Of a stretch of 64,000 nt of DNA, positions 25,863 to 36,330 are shown piece by piece. The translations under genes and the position numbers were made by a program. Source of the stretch: Gammaproteobacteria bacterium. GTDB lineage: Bacteria; Pseudomonadota; Gammaproteobacteria; Pseudomonadales; Cellvibrionaceae. Each line of letters begins with the position of its first letter. Position 1 is the stretch's first letter. The notes under the pieces are model-generated. The model did not search any database. It had not been told where the DNA came from and saw only the letters and a program-made list of their open reading frames with translations. Location of the stretch: NCBI GenBank assembly GCA_004172865.1, contig SEBV01000007.1, positions 1-64,000 of the forward strand. Direction: 5' to 3'.

Positions 25863-27510
25863 AGACGCGCTCCTTAAACGGCGTTGCACCTATACGGCGA
25901 TAGGTATCAATAAATAATTCTTCATCGGTGCGGTTTTCAACGTAAACGTTAACCAGCTTCTGGATAACATCCGGCATAACTTCTGCGCCGAATGATGGGC
26001 CGAGTACATCGCCAAGGGATGCATCATTGCTCGCGCTGCCGCCTAACTGTACTTGGTAAAACTCTTTGCCGGATTTATCCACACCGAGAATCCCAATGTG
26101 ACCAACGTGGTGATGACCACAAGCATTCATGCAGCCGGAGATATTCAGGTCGATATCACCAAGGTCATAAACATAGTCGAGATCATCAAACTGACGTTGA
26201 ATGGCTTCTGCAATCGGGATTGACTTGGCGTTCGCGAGGGAGCAGAAGTCACCGCCAGGGCAGCAAATAATGTCGGTAATGGTGCCGATATTTGGTGTAG
26301 CAAAACCGGCGACTTTAGCTTTTTGCCAAAGTGCATAAAGATCAGATTTTTTCACATCTGCCAGCACGATATTTTGTTCGTGGGTTGTGCGCGCTTCACC
26401 AAAGCTGAATTCGTCGGCAAGGTCGGCGATGATTTCAAGCTGACCATCAGTGATATCGCCAGGCGCAACGCCAGTTGGCTTCAATGACAACGTAACCGAG
26501 GCATAACCGGGAACGCGGTGACCACGCACATTGCGTTGTAGCCATTTACTAAACGCGACGCTTTCAGCAGATTGTGCATCCACGCTTGCTTGTGCGACAG
26601 CATTATCGATAGTGTCGTAAGCCGGTTCGGTGAAGAAACTCTTGGCACGATCAATTTCAGCACGGGTTAGTTTGCTGTAACCGTCTTTCATATGAGTCCA
26701 TTCAGCTTCTACTTTTTCAGCAAAAACCTCAGGCGTTACAGCGCGTACCAGAATTTTGATACGAGCTTTGTATTTGTTGTCGCGACGCCCGGAAAGGTTG
26801 TACACACGCAAAATCGCTTCGAGATATGACAGCAAATCTTCTTCAGGCAGGAATTCACGGATAACGCTGCCGATCACTGGTGTACGGCCCAGGCCGCCGC
26901 CAACGTAGACTTTAAAGCCGATTTCGCCGCTATCCTTCAACACAATTTGCAGGCCGATATCGTGCACTTGTACGGCCGCACGGTCTTTTTCAGAGCCGGT
27001 TACAGCGATTTTAAATTTGCGCGGCAAGAATGCAAATTCAGGATGGAAGCTAGACCACTGGCGGATAATCTCGCAGTAAGGACGCGGATCAACGATTTCA
27101 TCTTCGGACACGCCGGCAAACTGGTCGGAGGTAGTATTACGAATACAGTTACCGCTGGATTGGGTGCCGTGCATTCCAACATCAGCCAGTTCAGACAGAA
27201 TATCCGGCACTTCCGTTAAATCTGGCCAGTTATATTGGATATTTTGACGAGTGCTAACGTGAACGTAACCCTTGTCATAATAACGGGCAATGTGCGCGAG
27301 CTTGCGAATTTGCGTGCTATTGAGCATGCCGTAAGGCACGTTGATGCGCAGCATAGGCGCCAGGCGTTGAACGTAGAGGCCATTTTGCAAACGCAGCGGC
27401 AGAAATTGCTCAGGTGGAAGCTCGCCCGCTAGAAACCGGGCGGTTTGGTCGCGAAACTGGGCCACACGTTGGCGCAAAATAGTGTTGTCGTACTCGTCGT
27501 AAATGTACAT
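25846..27510 (-). CDS. cysI: Sulfite reductase haemoprotein (nitrite/sulfite reductase family)
   Basis: Reduces sulfite to sulfide in cysteine synthesis. 554 aa with the duplicated ferredoxin-like/sirohaem repeats. The [4Fe-4S]-sirohaem ligands are present as C-x5-C in CCPGGDFC and C-x3-C in GCMNACGHHH. The arginine/lysine sulfite-binding residues lie in regions such as VHVSTRQNIQY and GNCIRNTTSDQ. Neighbouring DUF934 and the lack of a CysJ-like flavoprotein point to the assimilatory type that takes electrons from ferredoxin or another donor. An assimilatory nitrite reductase is less likely because no nitrate genes are near. The divergent rluA gene starts 200 bp away. Confidence 0.92.
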   Translation of the reverse strand: MYIYDEYDNTILRQRVAQFRDQTARFLAGELPPEQFLPLRLQNGLYVQRLAPMLRINVPYGMLNSTQIRKLAHIARYYDKGYVHVSTRQNIQYNWPDLTEVPDILSELADVGMHGTQSSGNCIRNTTSDQFAGVSEDEIVDPRPYCEIIRQWSSFHPEFAFLPRKFKIAVTGSEKDRAAVQVHDIGLQIVLKDSGEIGFKVYVGGGLGRTPVIGSVIREFLPEEDLLSYLEAILRVYNLSGRRDNKYKARIKILVRAVTPEVFAEKVEAEWTHMKDGYSKLTRAEIDRAKSFFTEPAYDTIDNAVAQASVDAQSAESVAFSKWLQRNVRGHRVPGYASVTLSLKPTGVAPGDITDGQLEIIADLADEFSFGEARTTHEQNIVLADVKKSDLYALWQKAKVAGFATPNIGTITDIICCPGGDFCSLANAKSIPIAEAIQRQFDDLDYVYDLGDIDLNISGCMNACGHHHVGHIGILGVDKSGKEFYQVQLGGSASNDASLGDVLGPSFGAEVMPDVIQKLVNVYVENRTDEELFIDTYRRIGATPFKERVYAKVN

Positions 27511-27711
27511 AAGGCGTAAGTACCGTCTTCGGCAAATAGGGGTTGGAACAGACTAAAAAAATAGGCGCGCAGAATACACCAATTGTCCCCCAATCGCGAG
27601 GCGAGGCAAGAACTCTTTTGGACTAATTAATGCTCATTTGGTTATAGCTTTAGTAGATATAGATTTGTGCGCGCGCCTGATATTATGCGGCCCACTTTTC
27701 AGGGGTTTTCC

Positions 27712-28386
27712 ATGGCAGACACATTTGATGAATTGACGGTTTTACCAAAGTGTTTGGCTGAGGTGGTTATAATCCAGCGCGACCCGGAATTCCTTATCAT
27801 TAATAAACCAACTCGCTTGCTAAGCGTTCCCGGTCGCCATCCACAAAACCGCGATTCGGTGATTGCGCGTTTGCTAGTCGATTTTTCCAATGCCGCCATT
27901 GTGCATCGCTTGGATTTCGATACGTCCGGGTTGATGGTGATTCCTCTTAACAAGAAATCGCTCTCACACATCAGCAAGCAGTTTCAGGCGCGCACTATCT
28001 CGAAAACCTACACCGCTGTGGTCGATGGATTGGTCAAAGATGACTCAGGCGTTATTGATTTACCTATAGCGCCCGATATGGAAAATCGCCCCAAGTACAA
28101 AATTTGCGCGGCCACTGGTCGGCAATCTGTCACGGAATTTACCGTATTATTCCGAGATCAAGATGCGCAGACTAGCCGCGTCCTTTTGCATCCCATCACT
28201 GGGCGTTCGCACCAATTACGTTTGCATATGCAGGCGATAGGGCACCCGATTTTGGGTTGTGAGTTTTATGCTGACGAAGATGCGCTCGTTAAAGCTTCGC
28301 GATTGTTATTACATGCGACTGAGTTGGAGTTTTTGCATCCAGTGACGGGAGAAAAAATTTCCGTACAATGCGAGCCTGATTTTTAA
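27712..28386 (+). CDS. rluA: RluA-family pseudouridine synthase
   Basis: Converts uridine to pseudouridine in rRNA and/or tRNA. The start is ATG 27712 (MADTFDEL), after AGGGG; a longer frame from 27667 lacks a site. 224 aa without an S4 domain, as in E. coli RluA, which modifies 23S U746 and tRNA U32. The catalytic Asp is in HRLDFDTSGLM; the GRSHQLRLHMQAIGHPILG motif is complete. A TATTAT -10-like sequence at 27681-27686 gives a short leader. Confidence 0.9.
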   Translation: MADTFDELTVLPKCLAEVVIIQRDPEFLIINKPTRLLSVPGRHPQNRDSVIARLLVDFSNAAIVHRLDFDTSGLMVIPLNKKSLSHISKQFQARTISKTYTAVVDGLVKDDSGVIDLPIAPDMENRPKYKICAATGRQSVTEFTVLFRDQDAQTSRVLLHPITGRSHQLRLHMQAIGHPILGCEFYADEDALVKASRLLLHATELEFLHPVTGEKISVQCEPDF

Positions 28387-28404
28387 AATTCAAAGGACAG
28401 AAAA

Positions 28405-28773
28405 ATGGACGATAATTTTTACGACGGTCACAACCACCTTGTCGATGTTGAGACTAGGGCCGTTGCGAAAGATGCCGCGCGCCAATCTGAAAGTAATGAT
28501 AATCGACTCGATAAATTGGAACTCCAAGTTAAAAGCCTTTCCGTTATTAACGAAGCACTATATGAAATAGTGGCGATTAAATTGAATTTATCGCCTAACG
28601 AATTAACGGAGATGATTGAACAGGTTGCTGTGAATCGCGCTAATAGGGAACAAGCAAAATCCACTTGTCGAAATTGCGGTCGCCTGGTTCCAGTCAGTAG
28701 ACAAAAATGTATGTATTGCGGCGGAAATTTTTTATATGAATTTAAACCATCGCCGTTTGATCAGCATTCCTAG
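28405..28773 (+). CDS. Small zinc-ribbon protein
   Basis: 122 aa, family not recognised. The middle is a coiled-coil-like helical segment (about 32-85); the C-terminus has two Cys pairs, CRNCG and CMYCG, spaced as a zinc ribbon. AAAGGACAG precedes the start. It lies 18 bp after rluA and is likely co-transcribed with it. Confidence 0.7.
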   Translation: MDDNFYDGHNHLVDVETRAVAKDAARQSESNDNRLDKLELQVKSLSVINEALYEIVAIKLNLSPNELTEMIEQVAVNRANREQAKSTCRNCGRLVPVSRQKCMYCGGNFLYEFKPSPFDQHS

Positions 28774-28869
28774 GCAAGAATTAATAATCGCGAATTGGGT
28801 ACTGCGTTATTCCATGTATAATTCGCTGATTTTTTAAAATGAATATTTACAACTTATAGGTAGTTAGCA

Positions 28870-29451
28870 ATGCAAGAAAAACATCCAGTTCAAGAAAAAT
28901 ACGTCGGTGAAAAAATTGGTTTCTTTCCCGCTCTCATCTTTAGCTCCCGTTGGTTGCAATTGCCGCTATATTTAGGCTTGATTGTCGCGCAATGTGTTTA
29001 TGTATTTTTGTTTTTAAAAGAGTTGTACCACTTAATAGCAGGAGCGCCTTCATTAACTGAGCAATCCATAATGCTTAGTGTGTTGGGGTTGATTGATGTA
29101 GTAATGATTTCGAACCTACTAGTAATGGTTATCGTAGGTGGCTACGAAACATTTGTTTCCAGATTAAATTTGGGCGGACATCCCGATCAACCGGAATGGT
29201 TAAGTCATGTAAATGCCACTGTGTTGAAAGTAAAATTGGCAATGGCAATTATTGGGATATCTTCAATTCATTTACTTAAAACTTTTATCGCTGCCGGAGA
29301 TCTCGGCGCACCTGATTCGAAATTCACCGAAGCAGGAATTATGTGGCAAACTATCATTCATATGGCATTTATCTTGTCTGCGTTAGGCATCGCATACACT
29401 GATTTATTAATGCAGCGCGTATCTAAACAGCACATACTTATTCCTTCCTAA
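28870..29451 (+). CDS. UPF0114 (YqhA-like) membrane protein
   Basis: 193 aa with about four transmembrane helices. The segment VVMISNLLVMVIVGGYETFVSRL is the family signature (split: VGGYETFVSRL), as is VKLAMAIIGISSIHLL. The function of UPF0114/TIGR00645 is not established. It stands alone, with a UUCG-loop terminator 18 bp after the stop. Confidence 0.88.
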   Translation: MQEKHPVQEKYVGEKIGFFPALIFSSRWLQLPLYLGLIVAQCVYVFLFLKELYHLIAGAPSLTEQSIMLSVLGLIDVVMISNLLVMVIVGGYETFVSRLNLGGHPDQPEWLSHVNATVLKVKLAMAIIGISSIHLLKTFIAAGDLGAPDSKFTEAGIMWQTIIHMAFILSALGIAYTDLLMQRVSKQHILIPS

Positions 29452-29468
29452 TTAAAATAGTTAAAACA

Positions 29469-29496
29469 AAAACGGCAGCTTCGGCTGCCGTTTTTA
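29469..29496 (+). terminator. Terminator with UUCG tetraloop after the UPF0114 gene
   Basis: AACGGCAGC and GCTGCCGTT close a TTCG loop, followed by T residues; an A-run on the other side makes it potentially bidirectional. Confidence 0.92.
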
Positions 29497-29641
29497 TTTA
29501 ATAGTTATAAGCTTCATTTCTACGCCATATACACTAATAGTCTAAATTGATAAATCCCCTCCGCTGGCTATACTTCCTGCTGTGTCCATATGTTGCGGTT
29601 TTTAATTACATAATAATTATATTTATTAAAGGTTTATCGAT

Positions 29642-31318
29642 ATGTCCCTCAAAATGAAACACAAGCTCATTCTGCTTGGGCTGATTCCCTGCACGCTCAT
29701 TGTTTTGGTGTTGCTTACCTTAGTAAGTTTACGCATGACGCGTGTAGCGAAAGACGATATTTTAGCATTGCGCGCAGCTTTGCTTGAATCGAAAAAGACG
29801 GAGTTGCGCCATTCACTTGATATCGCTATGTCGCTCGTCAAGCCTCATTACGAAGCTGCAAATTCTGATGCAGAAAAATCACAAGCTATAGCCTTACTAA
29901 AGCAACTGTCATACGGCAAAGATGGTTATTTTTTTGGTTACGATGGCAATTCAGTGCGAATTTTTTCTGGCAGCGGCGGCGCAAAAGTGGGCGATAGTTT
30001 TCGCGAATACAAAGACGTCAATGGTGTGTTTTTAATAAATGATTTAGTCAAAGCCGGTCAGGCAGGTGGAGGCTTTGTGACCTATCATTTTCCACGTCCA
30101 GGTGAAAATACCAAGGCTTATCCCAAACTCAGTTACGCGCTTTGGTTAGAGAAATGGAATTTAATGATAGGCACAGGTTTCTATATAGACGATATAGATG
30201 AAGCTGTTGCCAAAGCACAAATTATTAGTGAGCAGCAAATTCATCGCACACTTGTACAAATTTTTTTAGTAACCGCAATTATTTTAGTTGGCGTTTTTAT
30301 TATGGCGTTGATGACTACACAAAAAATGTTGCAGCCTATTAATGCGCTAGCAAAAAGTTTGCGTGATATTGCTAGCGGTGGGGGTGATTTAAGTCGTCGC
30401 CTTGTTCGTCAAAATGATGATGAGTTGGGTGAAGTTACTCACGCCTTTAACGCCTTCGCGGACACTATTCACAAACTGGTTTCACATATCAATGAGTTAA
30501 CGCGTGCGCTGGCAAAAGTCAGCCATTCAGTAGCCGCAAACACTACAGATACCTTTCAAATTTTGGATAACCAGCGTGCGCAAACCTTACAGGTTGCCAG
30601 TGCTATTAATGAAATGGCGGCATCCGCACAAGAGGTTGCGCGCAGTACGCAAGATGCTGCGTCTGCGGCGCATTCTGCGGAACAATCCTCTAAACACGCA
30701 GAAACTACGGCAGTTGAATCTATTAAACAGATTAACGAATTATCTTCCGAGGTTCGTGTTAACAACGAAGGATTGGAAGATCTGCAAACTAATGTTCACG
30801 GTATAAGTTCAGTGTTGGATGTGATTCGCGGAATTGCCGAGCAAACAAATTTATTAGCATTAAATGCGTCTATTGAAGCTGCACGCGCAGGTGAACAAGG
30901 CCGAGGTTTTGCGGTGGTTGCTGATGAAGTTCGTGCGCTTGCTGCACGTACGCAAGCTTCAACGCGAGAAATTCAGGAAATGATTTCACGCTTGCAAGCT
31001 AGTACGACACGCTCAAGTGAATCCATCAAACGCAGTCTCGCAAAAGGGGATTCTTCTGCAGAATTAGTAGGGGCAACAGCAGAAGTTTTAAAGACCATTG
31101 ATCAACAAGTAACTACAATCAGCGAGCGCAGTTTACAAATTGCGACGGCGGCAGAAGAGCAAACACAGGTCATTGAATCGATTAATCAGAGTATGCATGA
31201 AATTGCTGACGCTACCGAATCGGCAAGTCAGAGTGCATCGCAATCACATGTGTTGGGTGGAGAGTTACAAAAAATTGGTGAGCAATTACAGCAGTTGGTT
31301 GCACAATTTAAATTGTAA
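29642..31318 (+). CDS. Methyl-accepting chemotaxis protein with single Cache domain
   Basis: Chemoreceptor for a small ligand. TM1 at about 8-28, a periplasmic sCache_2-type domain at about 35-190 ([10 protein letters not shown] and [15 protein letters not shown] are its signatures), TM2 at about 203-225, HAMP at about 225-280, and the signalling domain to 558. The hairpin tip reads [18 protein letters not shown] and [15 protein letters not shown], as in MCPs that couple to CheA/CheW. sCache receptors usually bind carboxylates, and acetate permease genes lie directly downstream (convergent), but the ligand cannot be read from sequence. Confidence 0.93.
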   Translation: MSLKMKHKLILLGLIPCTLIVLVLLTLVSLRMTRVAKDDILALRAALLESKKTELRHSLDIAMSLVKPHYEAANSDAEKSQAIALLKQLSYGKDGYFFGYDGNSVRIFSGSGGAKVGDSFREYKDVNGVFLINDLVKAGQAGGGFVTYHFPRPGENTKAYPKLSYALWLEKWNLMIGTGFYIDDIDEAVAKAQIISEQQIHRTLVQIFLVTAIILVGVFIMALMTTQKMLQPINALAKSLRDIASGGGDLSRRLVRQNDDELGEVTHAFNAFADTIHKLVSHINELTRALAKVSHSVAANTTDTFQILDNQRAQTLQVASAINEMAASAQEVARSTQDAASAAHSAEQSSKHAETTAVESIKQINELSSEVRVNNEGLEDLQTNVHGISSVLDVIRGIAEQTNLLALNASIEAARAGEQGRGFAVVADEVRALAARTQASTREIQEMISRLQASTTRSSESIKRSLAKGDSSAELVGATAEVLKTIDQQVTTISERSLQIATAAEEQTQVIESINQSMHEIADATESASQSASQSHVLGGELQKIGEQLQQLVAQFKL

Positions 31319-31327
31319 TTTTTATTT

Positions 31328-31370
31328 AAGAATTTGTGGGTCGTGTTATTCGCACGATCCACAAATTCTT
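31328..31370. terminator. Long inverted repeat between convergent mcp and actP genes
   Basis: AAGAATTTGTGG-g-TCGTG pairs with CACGA-t-CCACAAATTCTT, 17 paired bases with one mismatch. T-runs are weak on both sides. It ends 12 bp from the actP stop and probably acts as a shared end signal for both genes. Confidence 0.6.
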
Positions 31371-31381
31371 AACTATAGCAA

Positions 31382-33022
31382 TCAATGTTCTGCTGCTGCA
31401 CTTATGCCTATGCCGGTTTGTGAGCGTACAAATTGTGCATCAAACGCTGCTTCTTCTTTTTTAGCGTTGGCTGATTTATCCAGAATTGAAAATAACCAAA
31501 TTCCAACAAATGCAATACATACTGAAAATATGGCGGGATATTTAAACGGAAAAATCGCTTTTTCAAAATGAAAGGTATCAACCCAAACGGTTGGTCCAAT
31601 CACTACTAATATCAATGCCGTAATTAACCCCAATGAACCGCCAACTACTGCGCCGCGCGTGGTGAGTTTGCGCCAGTACATTGATAGTAACAAAATGGGG
31701 AAGTTTGCACTTGCAGCAACACAAAATGCCAAGCCAACCATGAAGGCGACATTTTGATTTTCAAAAACGATTCCTAATGCAACGGCAATTATCCCCAAAC
31801 AAATTGTCGCTATGCGTGAAGCGCGAATTTCTTTTTTCTCATTTCGTTCGCCTTTTAATACCAGCGTTGAGTAAAGGTCATGAGATATTGCGCTGGAGCC
31901 TGCCAGTGTTAATCCTGATACAACCGCAAGAATTGTGGCGAAAGCGACGGCAGAAATAAATCCTAATAACACATCTCCACCTAAGGCGCGCGATAAATGA
32001 ATTGCCGCCATATTGCTGCCGCCAACCAATTTTCCATCTACAAAATAATCGGGATTATTTAATAAAAGTACTATTGCGCCGAAGCCGATAATAAAGGTGA
32101 GAATGTAGAAATATCCGATAAAACCTGTGGCATAAAACACTGAACGTCGTGCTTGCACTGCATCTTTAACCGTAAAAAAACGCATTAAAATATGCGGTAA
32201 ACCAGCGGTACCAAACATCAACGCAATGCCAAGTGAAATTGCAGAAATAGGATCTGAAACCAAAGTACCTGGAGCCATAATGGCAGCGCCTTTGGTATGA
32301 ACTTTTACCGCTTCGGCAAACATATTTTCAAAACTGAAACCGAAGTGTGCCATAACGAGTAGTGCCATCAAGCTTGCGCCGGATAACAATAAAATAGCTT
32401 TAATAAGTTGCACCCAAGTTGTGGCAAGCATACCGCCAAAAGTTACGTAAAGCGTCATCAACACGCCGACAATAATAACTGCCGATTCATAAGGTAAACC
32501 GAATAAAACTTCAATTAATTTTCCTGCACCTACAAGTTGTGCAATCAAATAAAAGATTACCGTTACCAATGAACCGCTTGCGGCAAGAATGCGAATAGGT
32601 TTTTGTTGTAAGCGAAATGATGCAACATCCGCAAACGTGTATTTACCTAAATTGCGTAAAGGTTCTGCGATTAGCAGTAAAACAATTGGCCAGCCCACTA
32701 AAAAACCAATCGCATAAATTAAACCATCGAAGCCAGATGTATAAACCAAACCGGCAATTCCCAAAAAAGATGCTGCGGACATATAGTCGCCCGCAATTGC
32801 CAAACCATTTTGAAAACCGGTGATGCCGCCACCAGCCGCGTAAAAATCAGCAGTGGTTTTGGTGCGGCGCGCAGCCCAATAAGTAATTCCTAGAGTCACC
32901 AACACAAATGCTAGAAACATTACAATGGCGGTGATGTTTAGCGGCGCTTTGGTGGCAGTATCTGCCCATGCTCCAGCAGTTGAAAATGCAATTGAAAATG
33001 CGAGAAGCGATTTTAATTTCAT
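31382..33022 (-). CDS. actP: Cation/acetate symporter
   Basis: Sodium:solute symporter family permease for acetate and short carboxylates. 546 aa, an N-terminal leader (AFSTAGAWA) and about 13 transmembrane helices. Family features: [22 protein letters not shown] split as [14 protein letters not shown], and [16 protein letters not shown]. The start overlaps the stop of the yjcH-like gene upstream by four bases (ATGA), the usual yjcH-actP pair. Confidence 0.93.
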   Translation of the reverse strand: MKLKSLLAFSIAFSTAGAWADTATKAPLNITAIVMFLAFVLVTLGITYWAARRTKTTADFYAAGGGITGFQNGLAIAGDYMSAASFLGIAGLVYTSGFDGLIYAIGFLVGWPIVLLLIAEPLRNLGKYTFADVASFRLQQKPIRILAASGSLVTVIFYLIAQLVGAGKLIEVLFGLPYESAVIIVGVLMTLYVTFGGMLATTWVQLIKAILLLSGASLMALLVMAHFGFSFENMFAEAVKVHTKGAAIMAPGTLVSDPISAISLGIALMFGTAGLPHILMRFFTVKDAVQARRSVFYATGFIGYFYILTFIIGFGAIVLLLNNPDYFVDGKLVGGSNMAAIHLSRALGGDVLLGFISAVAFATILAVVSGLTLAGSSAISHDLYSTLVLKGERNEKKEIRASRIATICLGIIAVALGIVFENQNVAFMVGLAFCVAASANFPILLLSMYWRKLTTRGAVVGGSLGLITALILVVIGPTVWVDTFHFEKAIFPFKYPAIFSVCIAFVGIWLFSILDKSANAKKEEAAFDAQFVRSQTGIGISAAAEH

Positions 33023-33327
33023 TTTAATTCTCCCGCCTTTTTTACAATTGCGCGGGTGAGGGGTTCAATAACGCGATTCGCGTAAATGACATAAATACCG
33101 GTAATGATCATGCAGAACACGATAATACCAAGCCCGAGCGTTATTCCGATTGAAGTCACACCAGATGCTATAGGCGTGCCCAACGATGCCGGTGAAAATG
33201 CCATTGCGAGAACCAGCGCAAAATAAGCGCCGATAATAGCAATAGATAATGGCCACACAATTCTTTTTCGCGCGCGCGTTAATGCAATATATTCAGGTAA
33301 TTGTTTAATATGGTCAGGATGGGTCAT
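33019..33327 (-). CDS. yjcH: DUF485 membrane protein, YjcH-like
   Basis: 102 aa with two transmembrane helices, typical of DUF485. It always precedes actP; its role in the transporter is unknown. The gene overlaps actP by four bases, so the two are translated together. Confidence 0.9.
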   Translation of the reverse strand: MTHPDHIKQLPEYIALTRARKRIVWPLSIAIIGAYFALVLAMAFSPASLGTPIASGVTSIGITLGLGIIVFCMIITGIYVIYANRVIEPLTRAIVKKAGELK

Positions 33328-33537
33328 AGAGTTTCCCTTTTAAATTCAGGTCGCTAGTTATCGTTAGTTGTTGGTTCGTCATCTGGTGAAAAACCTTGTT
33401 GTTTTTTTATTTGCACTGAATGCTATTGTTATTAAATGTTATTGTTATGGCTACATCGAATTCGTTTTTTATTAATACACTTTTTATAAATACAAATTTT
33501 TATTTAGAGCACACACTTTTTATCAGGAAGACAGACT

Positions 33538-34014
33538 ATGTTTAATGTTAATGACCGTCTACAAGGACTGCGTTCTACTCTTATCAGCTCGGTGCTTTTG
33601 CTGGCTGCAACTGTTATTGGTTTTGTTTGGATCAGTATTGGCCTTTACCACTGGTTAACACTTTGTATTGGCTTAGTGTGGGGGCCGATTGTGCTAGGGT
33701 TAATTTATTTTTTGCCGATCATTATATTTGCATTTATAAAAGCTTTTACTCGTACACCGGTTCCAGAATTGCCTGCTGCAAATGAACGAATTGATAATTC
33801 TATGCTTCAAATGTCCGGGATTTTTGAAAACTTATCCGGTCGCCCACCATTTTTTGTGGTTTCCGCAGCAATAATTGCGGGCTTTTTGGCAACGCGTTTT
33901 CCAGCACTTTTATCGGTATTTACTCAGTTGTTAACCGCTTATGCGGAAGATGCAAAAACAAAAGCTGGCAAAGAACCTGCGTACGCGCCCGATGCATCTC
34001 CTAAACACGAGTAA
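33538..34014 (+). CDS. Small membrane protein of unknown function
   Basis: 158 aa. Two or three hydrophobic stretches (about 16-38, 38-65 and 108-128) and a charged Ala/Lys/Pro-rich C-terminus. No family recognised. AGGAAGAC precedes the start. It stands alone between divergent yjcH and the convergent response-regulator gene, ending at a shared hairpin near 34159-34186. Confidence 0.6.
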   Translation: MFNVNDRLQGLRSTLISSVLLLAATVIGFVWISIGLYHWLTLCIGLVWGPIVLGLIYFLPIIIFAFIKAFTRTPVPELPAANERIDNSMLQMSGIFENLSGRPPFFVVSAAIIAGFLATRFPALLSVFTQLLTAYAEDAKTKAGKEPAYAPDASPKHE

Positions 34015-34158
34015 CTGTGTAGGAGTTTTGGGCGATTCTAACAAGTGACGCTGTTGCTTCCAAGATAAATAAAATCGGATAAATATGCTGCACTGACTTG
34101 TGACATATTTTCGAAGCAGGCTGTATTAAGATTTGAGTTGAAAGAGACGGGATGTAAA

Positions 34159-34186
34159 AACAGGCTGGTTAAATCCAGCCTTTTTG
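34159..34186. terminator. Bidirectional terminator overlapping the response-regulator stop codon
   Basis: AGGCTGG (34162-34168) pairs with CCAGCCT (34175-34181) with T-runs on both strands. The left part of the stem on the minus strand encodes the last codons (Gly-Trp) of the response regulator, and its TAA is in the loop. Confidence 0.8.
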
Positions 34187-34765
34187 ACGTGCGATACGGG
34201 CTGCATCGACTCGATTTGCGGCGTTTAATTTTGCAATAGCTTCCGACAAATAATTGCGAACAGTTCCTTCCGACAAAAACAAGGTGTTGGCTATTTCAGC
34301 AGTCGTTTTACCTTCACTGGCAAGTCGTAAAGCGCGGCGCTCTTTATCACTCAACGGATCAGTTTCGCCGAGCGCCATCATCGCAAGCTCGCCATCAATC
34401 ACTCGCTTGCCATCCATAATGCGGTAAATGGCCTGAATAAGTTGTTCGGAAGGAGCGTCTTTTAATAGGAACCCGGATACGCCCATATCAATCGCGCGGC
34501 GAATATAGCCCGAGCGGCCAAATGTGGTGATGATAATAATTTTGGTGGTGGACTGTTGCTGAATTAGATATTGCGCGAGCTCAAGACCCGAACGGCCGGG
34601 CATTTCAATATCGGTGAGCAAAATGTCGTAACTATTTTGTTTGAGCAGCAGCCAGGCTTTGTCGCCATCTTCGGCTTGAGTTACATCAAAATTAGGTTCC
34701 ATACTCAACAGCGCCGCAAGTGCGCCGCGTACCATAGCTTGGTCTTCTGCTAACAAAATCTTCAT
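34169..34765 (-). CDS. NarL/DesR-type response regulator
   Basis: 198 aa: receiver domain with acidic pair ED at 6-7, the phospho-acceptor Asp in DILLTDIEMPG and a switch Lys in FLLKDAPS, then a LuxR-type helix-turn-helix (RLASEGKTTAEIANTLFLSE) at the C-terminus. The start follows the kinase stop by one base, so it is co-transcribed with the kinase. Its targets are unknown; DesR in Bacillus controls a lipid desaturase, but none is adjacent here. Confidence 0.92.
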   Translation of the reverse strand: MKILLAEDQAMVRGALAALLSMEPNFDVTQAEDGDKAWLLLKQNSYDILLTDIEMPGRSGLELAQYLIQQQSTTKIIIITTFGRSGYIRRAIDMGVSGFLLKDAPSEQLIQAIYRIMDGKRVIDGELAMMALGETDPLSDKERRALRLASEGKTTAEIANTLFLSEGTVRNYLSEAIAKLNAANRVDAARIARQKGWI

Positions 34766-34766
34766 T

Positions 34767-35852
34767 TCAGCTGGCCTGTGTCAGTTCATTGACCGGCAGG
34801 GTGATATCAAAACGCGCACCGTTAGATATTTGTGCGCTTATATCGCCTGCCAGAGCGTGTAATCTTTCTTGAATCCCGTTGAGGCCATTTCCGGGCGTAA
34901 TGGATTTAATAATTCCGTTGTCTTGCATGCTAATCACGACACTTTCGCCATCCAATTGAAACGAAAGTTGGCAGTGATTGCCGTTGCTGTGGCGTAACAC
35001 ATTGGTAGTCAGTTCGGTCAAGGCTAGAATTAACGCAGTCTCCGCACGAGCGCTAAGCGCGGGGATTTCACCGAGCAGCTCTACTGAGAATCCGTTTTGA
35101 CGCAGCTTGTCACAGAGCTCAATCACTTCCCCGGAAAGCCCGCGATGCTTGTATCCCGATACTGTTTGGCGCACCAAACTCAAGCTTTCACGTGCGATTT
35201 TGTGTAAATCTGAAAGGTGCTCACCGACATCTTTGATTTTATCTTGTTTCAATAACTTCTCAGCAAGCTCGGCTTTTAGCGCAATCGATGACAATGTGTG
35301 GCCCAAAATATCGTGAAGATCACGGGCAATGCGTTCACGCTCGGCAATCACGGCGAGCTGCTGGATTTCTTGCCTGCTCTGCAGCCAGCGAATTTGCGCT
35401 GAGCTACGAATTCGTTCTATGTAACCCCAAAGGCTAATGGTCACCATTCCAGAAATGGCGGGCAGGGCGAAGAATGGAATCTGGTATTGAAAGTGATATT
35501 GCAATGCGAGAATCAAGGATACAAACCCGGCAAGTAGCATGAGATAAATGCGCGTCGCATAACTAAACCCAATTAAAAATCCCACGTAGGAAAAGAAGGT
35601 GCTTGAGCCAGGCGAGAGCGGCGTTACGACCAAGGCGAGAATGGTAATGGCAACAATAGGGCGCCATACAAAACGCGCGTTAATTGTGGTTGCGCGCAAA
35701 TAGAGAACGACGAAGGCTACGTAAGCGCCTACCAAAAATACATATTGCGACAGGCTGTAGGCGGTGTAATAGACCGGCACAAAATAATACAGGCTGAAAA
35801 TAAGCCAGATCCAGGGTCTTTCCAAAAACAGCGGTGAGCGACAGGTTTGCAT
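34767..35852 (-). CDS. DesK-like sensor histidine kinase
   Basis: 361 aa. About five transmembrane helices in the first 150 residues, with no periplasmic domain, then HisKA_3 (ERERIARDLHDILGHTLS, the phosphorylated His in DLHDILGH) and a HATPase domain with N box TELTTNVLRHS and G box GNGLNGIQERL. Membrane-state or intramembrane sensing is likely, as in DesK. TTGAGG precedes the start. The 478-bp gap to the alkaline phosphatase gene holds its promoter. Confidence 0.9.
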   Translation of the reverse strand: MQTCRSPLFLERPWIWLIFSLYYFVPVYYTAYSLSQYVFLVGAYVAFVVLYLRATTINARFVWRPIVAITILALVVTPLSPGSSTFFSYVGFLIGFSYATRIYLMLLAGFVSLILALQYHFQYQIPFFALPAISGMVTISLWGYIERIRSSAQIRWLQSRQEIQQLAVIAERERIARDLHDILGHTLSSIALKAELAEKLLKQDKIKDVGEHLSDLHKIARESLSLVRQTVSGYKHRGLSGEVIELCDKLRQNGFSVELLGEIPALSARAETALILALTELTTNVLRHSNGNHCQLSFQLDGESVVISMQDNGIIKSITPGNGLNGIQERLHALAGDISAQISNGARFDITLPVNELTQAS

Positions 35853-36330
35853 GCATGCCTCAATGAGTGTTAAAGCCAGCCGCGCTGATCCGACATGGTT
35901 TGGCTGAGTTGTTTCTGAATTGCATCCCTGATGAATATCCTAGTTTACTCCAGCCTTGGGACAGCGCTTGGAATTAATTCTTGAGAAACCATAAAGCCTG
36001 ATAACTTATAGGGATATTCTGGCCCATAGATTGCTATTCATCCACCAACGAAAGTCACTAGCTGCAAATGACAAATGTCAAAGCGCGCATGATGATTCAC
36101 ACGAAGTTCATAGTCGCCATACTTATTTAGCAAAGCAGTTATACTTGCGGCCATTTATTGAAGATCAACATCCTGTTTAACAAATAGTGATTTTTCAACA
36201 CGAGGCAATTACCAAGAATTAAAATTTACTTTTTATAATTTATTTTTTATTAAGTAACGATAAAAAATGTAAAACGAAATTTTACTAAGATATAAACCCT
36301 AAAATATATTCAGGCACAAACAGGATCTTC
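35853..36330. other. Divergent intergenic region, kinase and alkaline phosphatase
   Basis: No gene or RNA was recognised. The right half is very AT-rich. A small palindrome TGACA-aa-TGTCA lies at 36069-36080. A perfect pho box was not seen before the phosphatase gene, so phosphate control is not supported by sequence here. Confidence 0.4.

Noticed and set aside
31140-31571. 143-codon plus-strand frame across the end of the chemoreceptor and into actP
   Set aside because: Overlaps two firm genes and the hairpin between them; composition not protein-like.
36069-36080. TGACA-aa-TGTCA as a pho box for the alkaline phosphatase
   Set aside because: The PhoB box is a direct repeat of CTGTCAT-like units 11 bp apart, not an inverted repeat; position is also 250 bp upstream.
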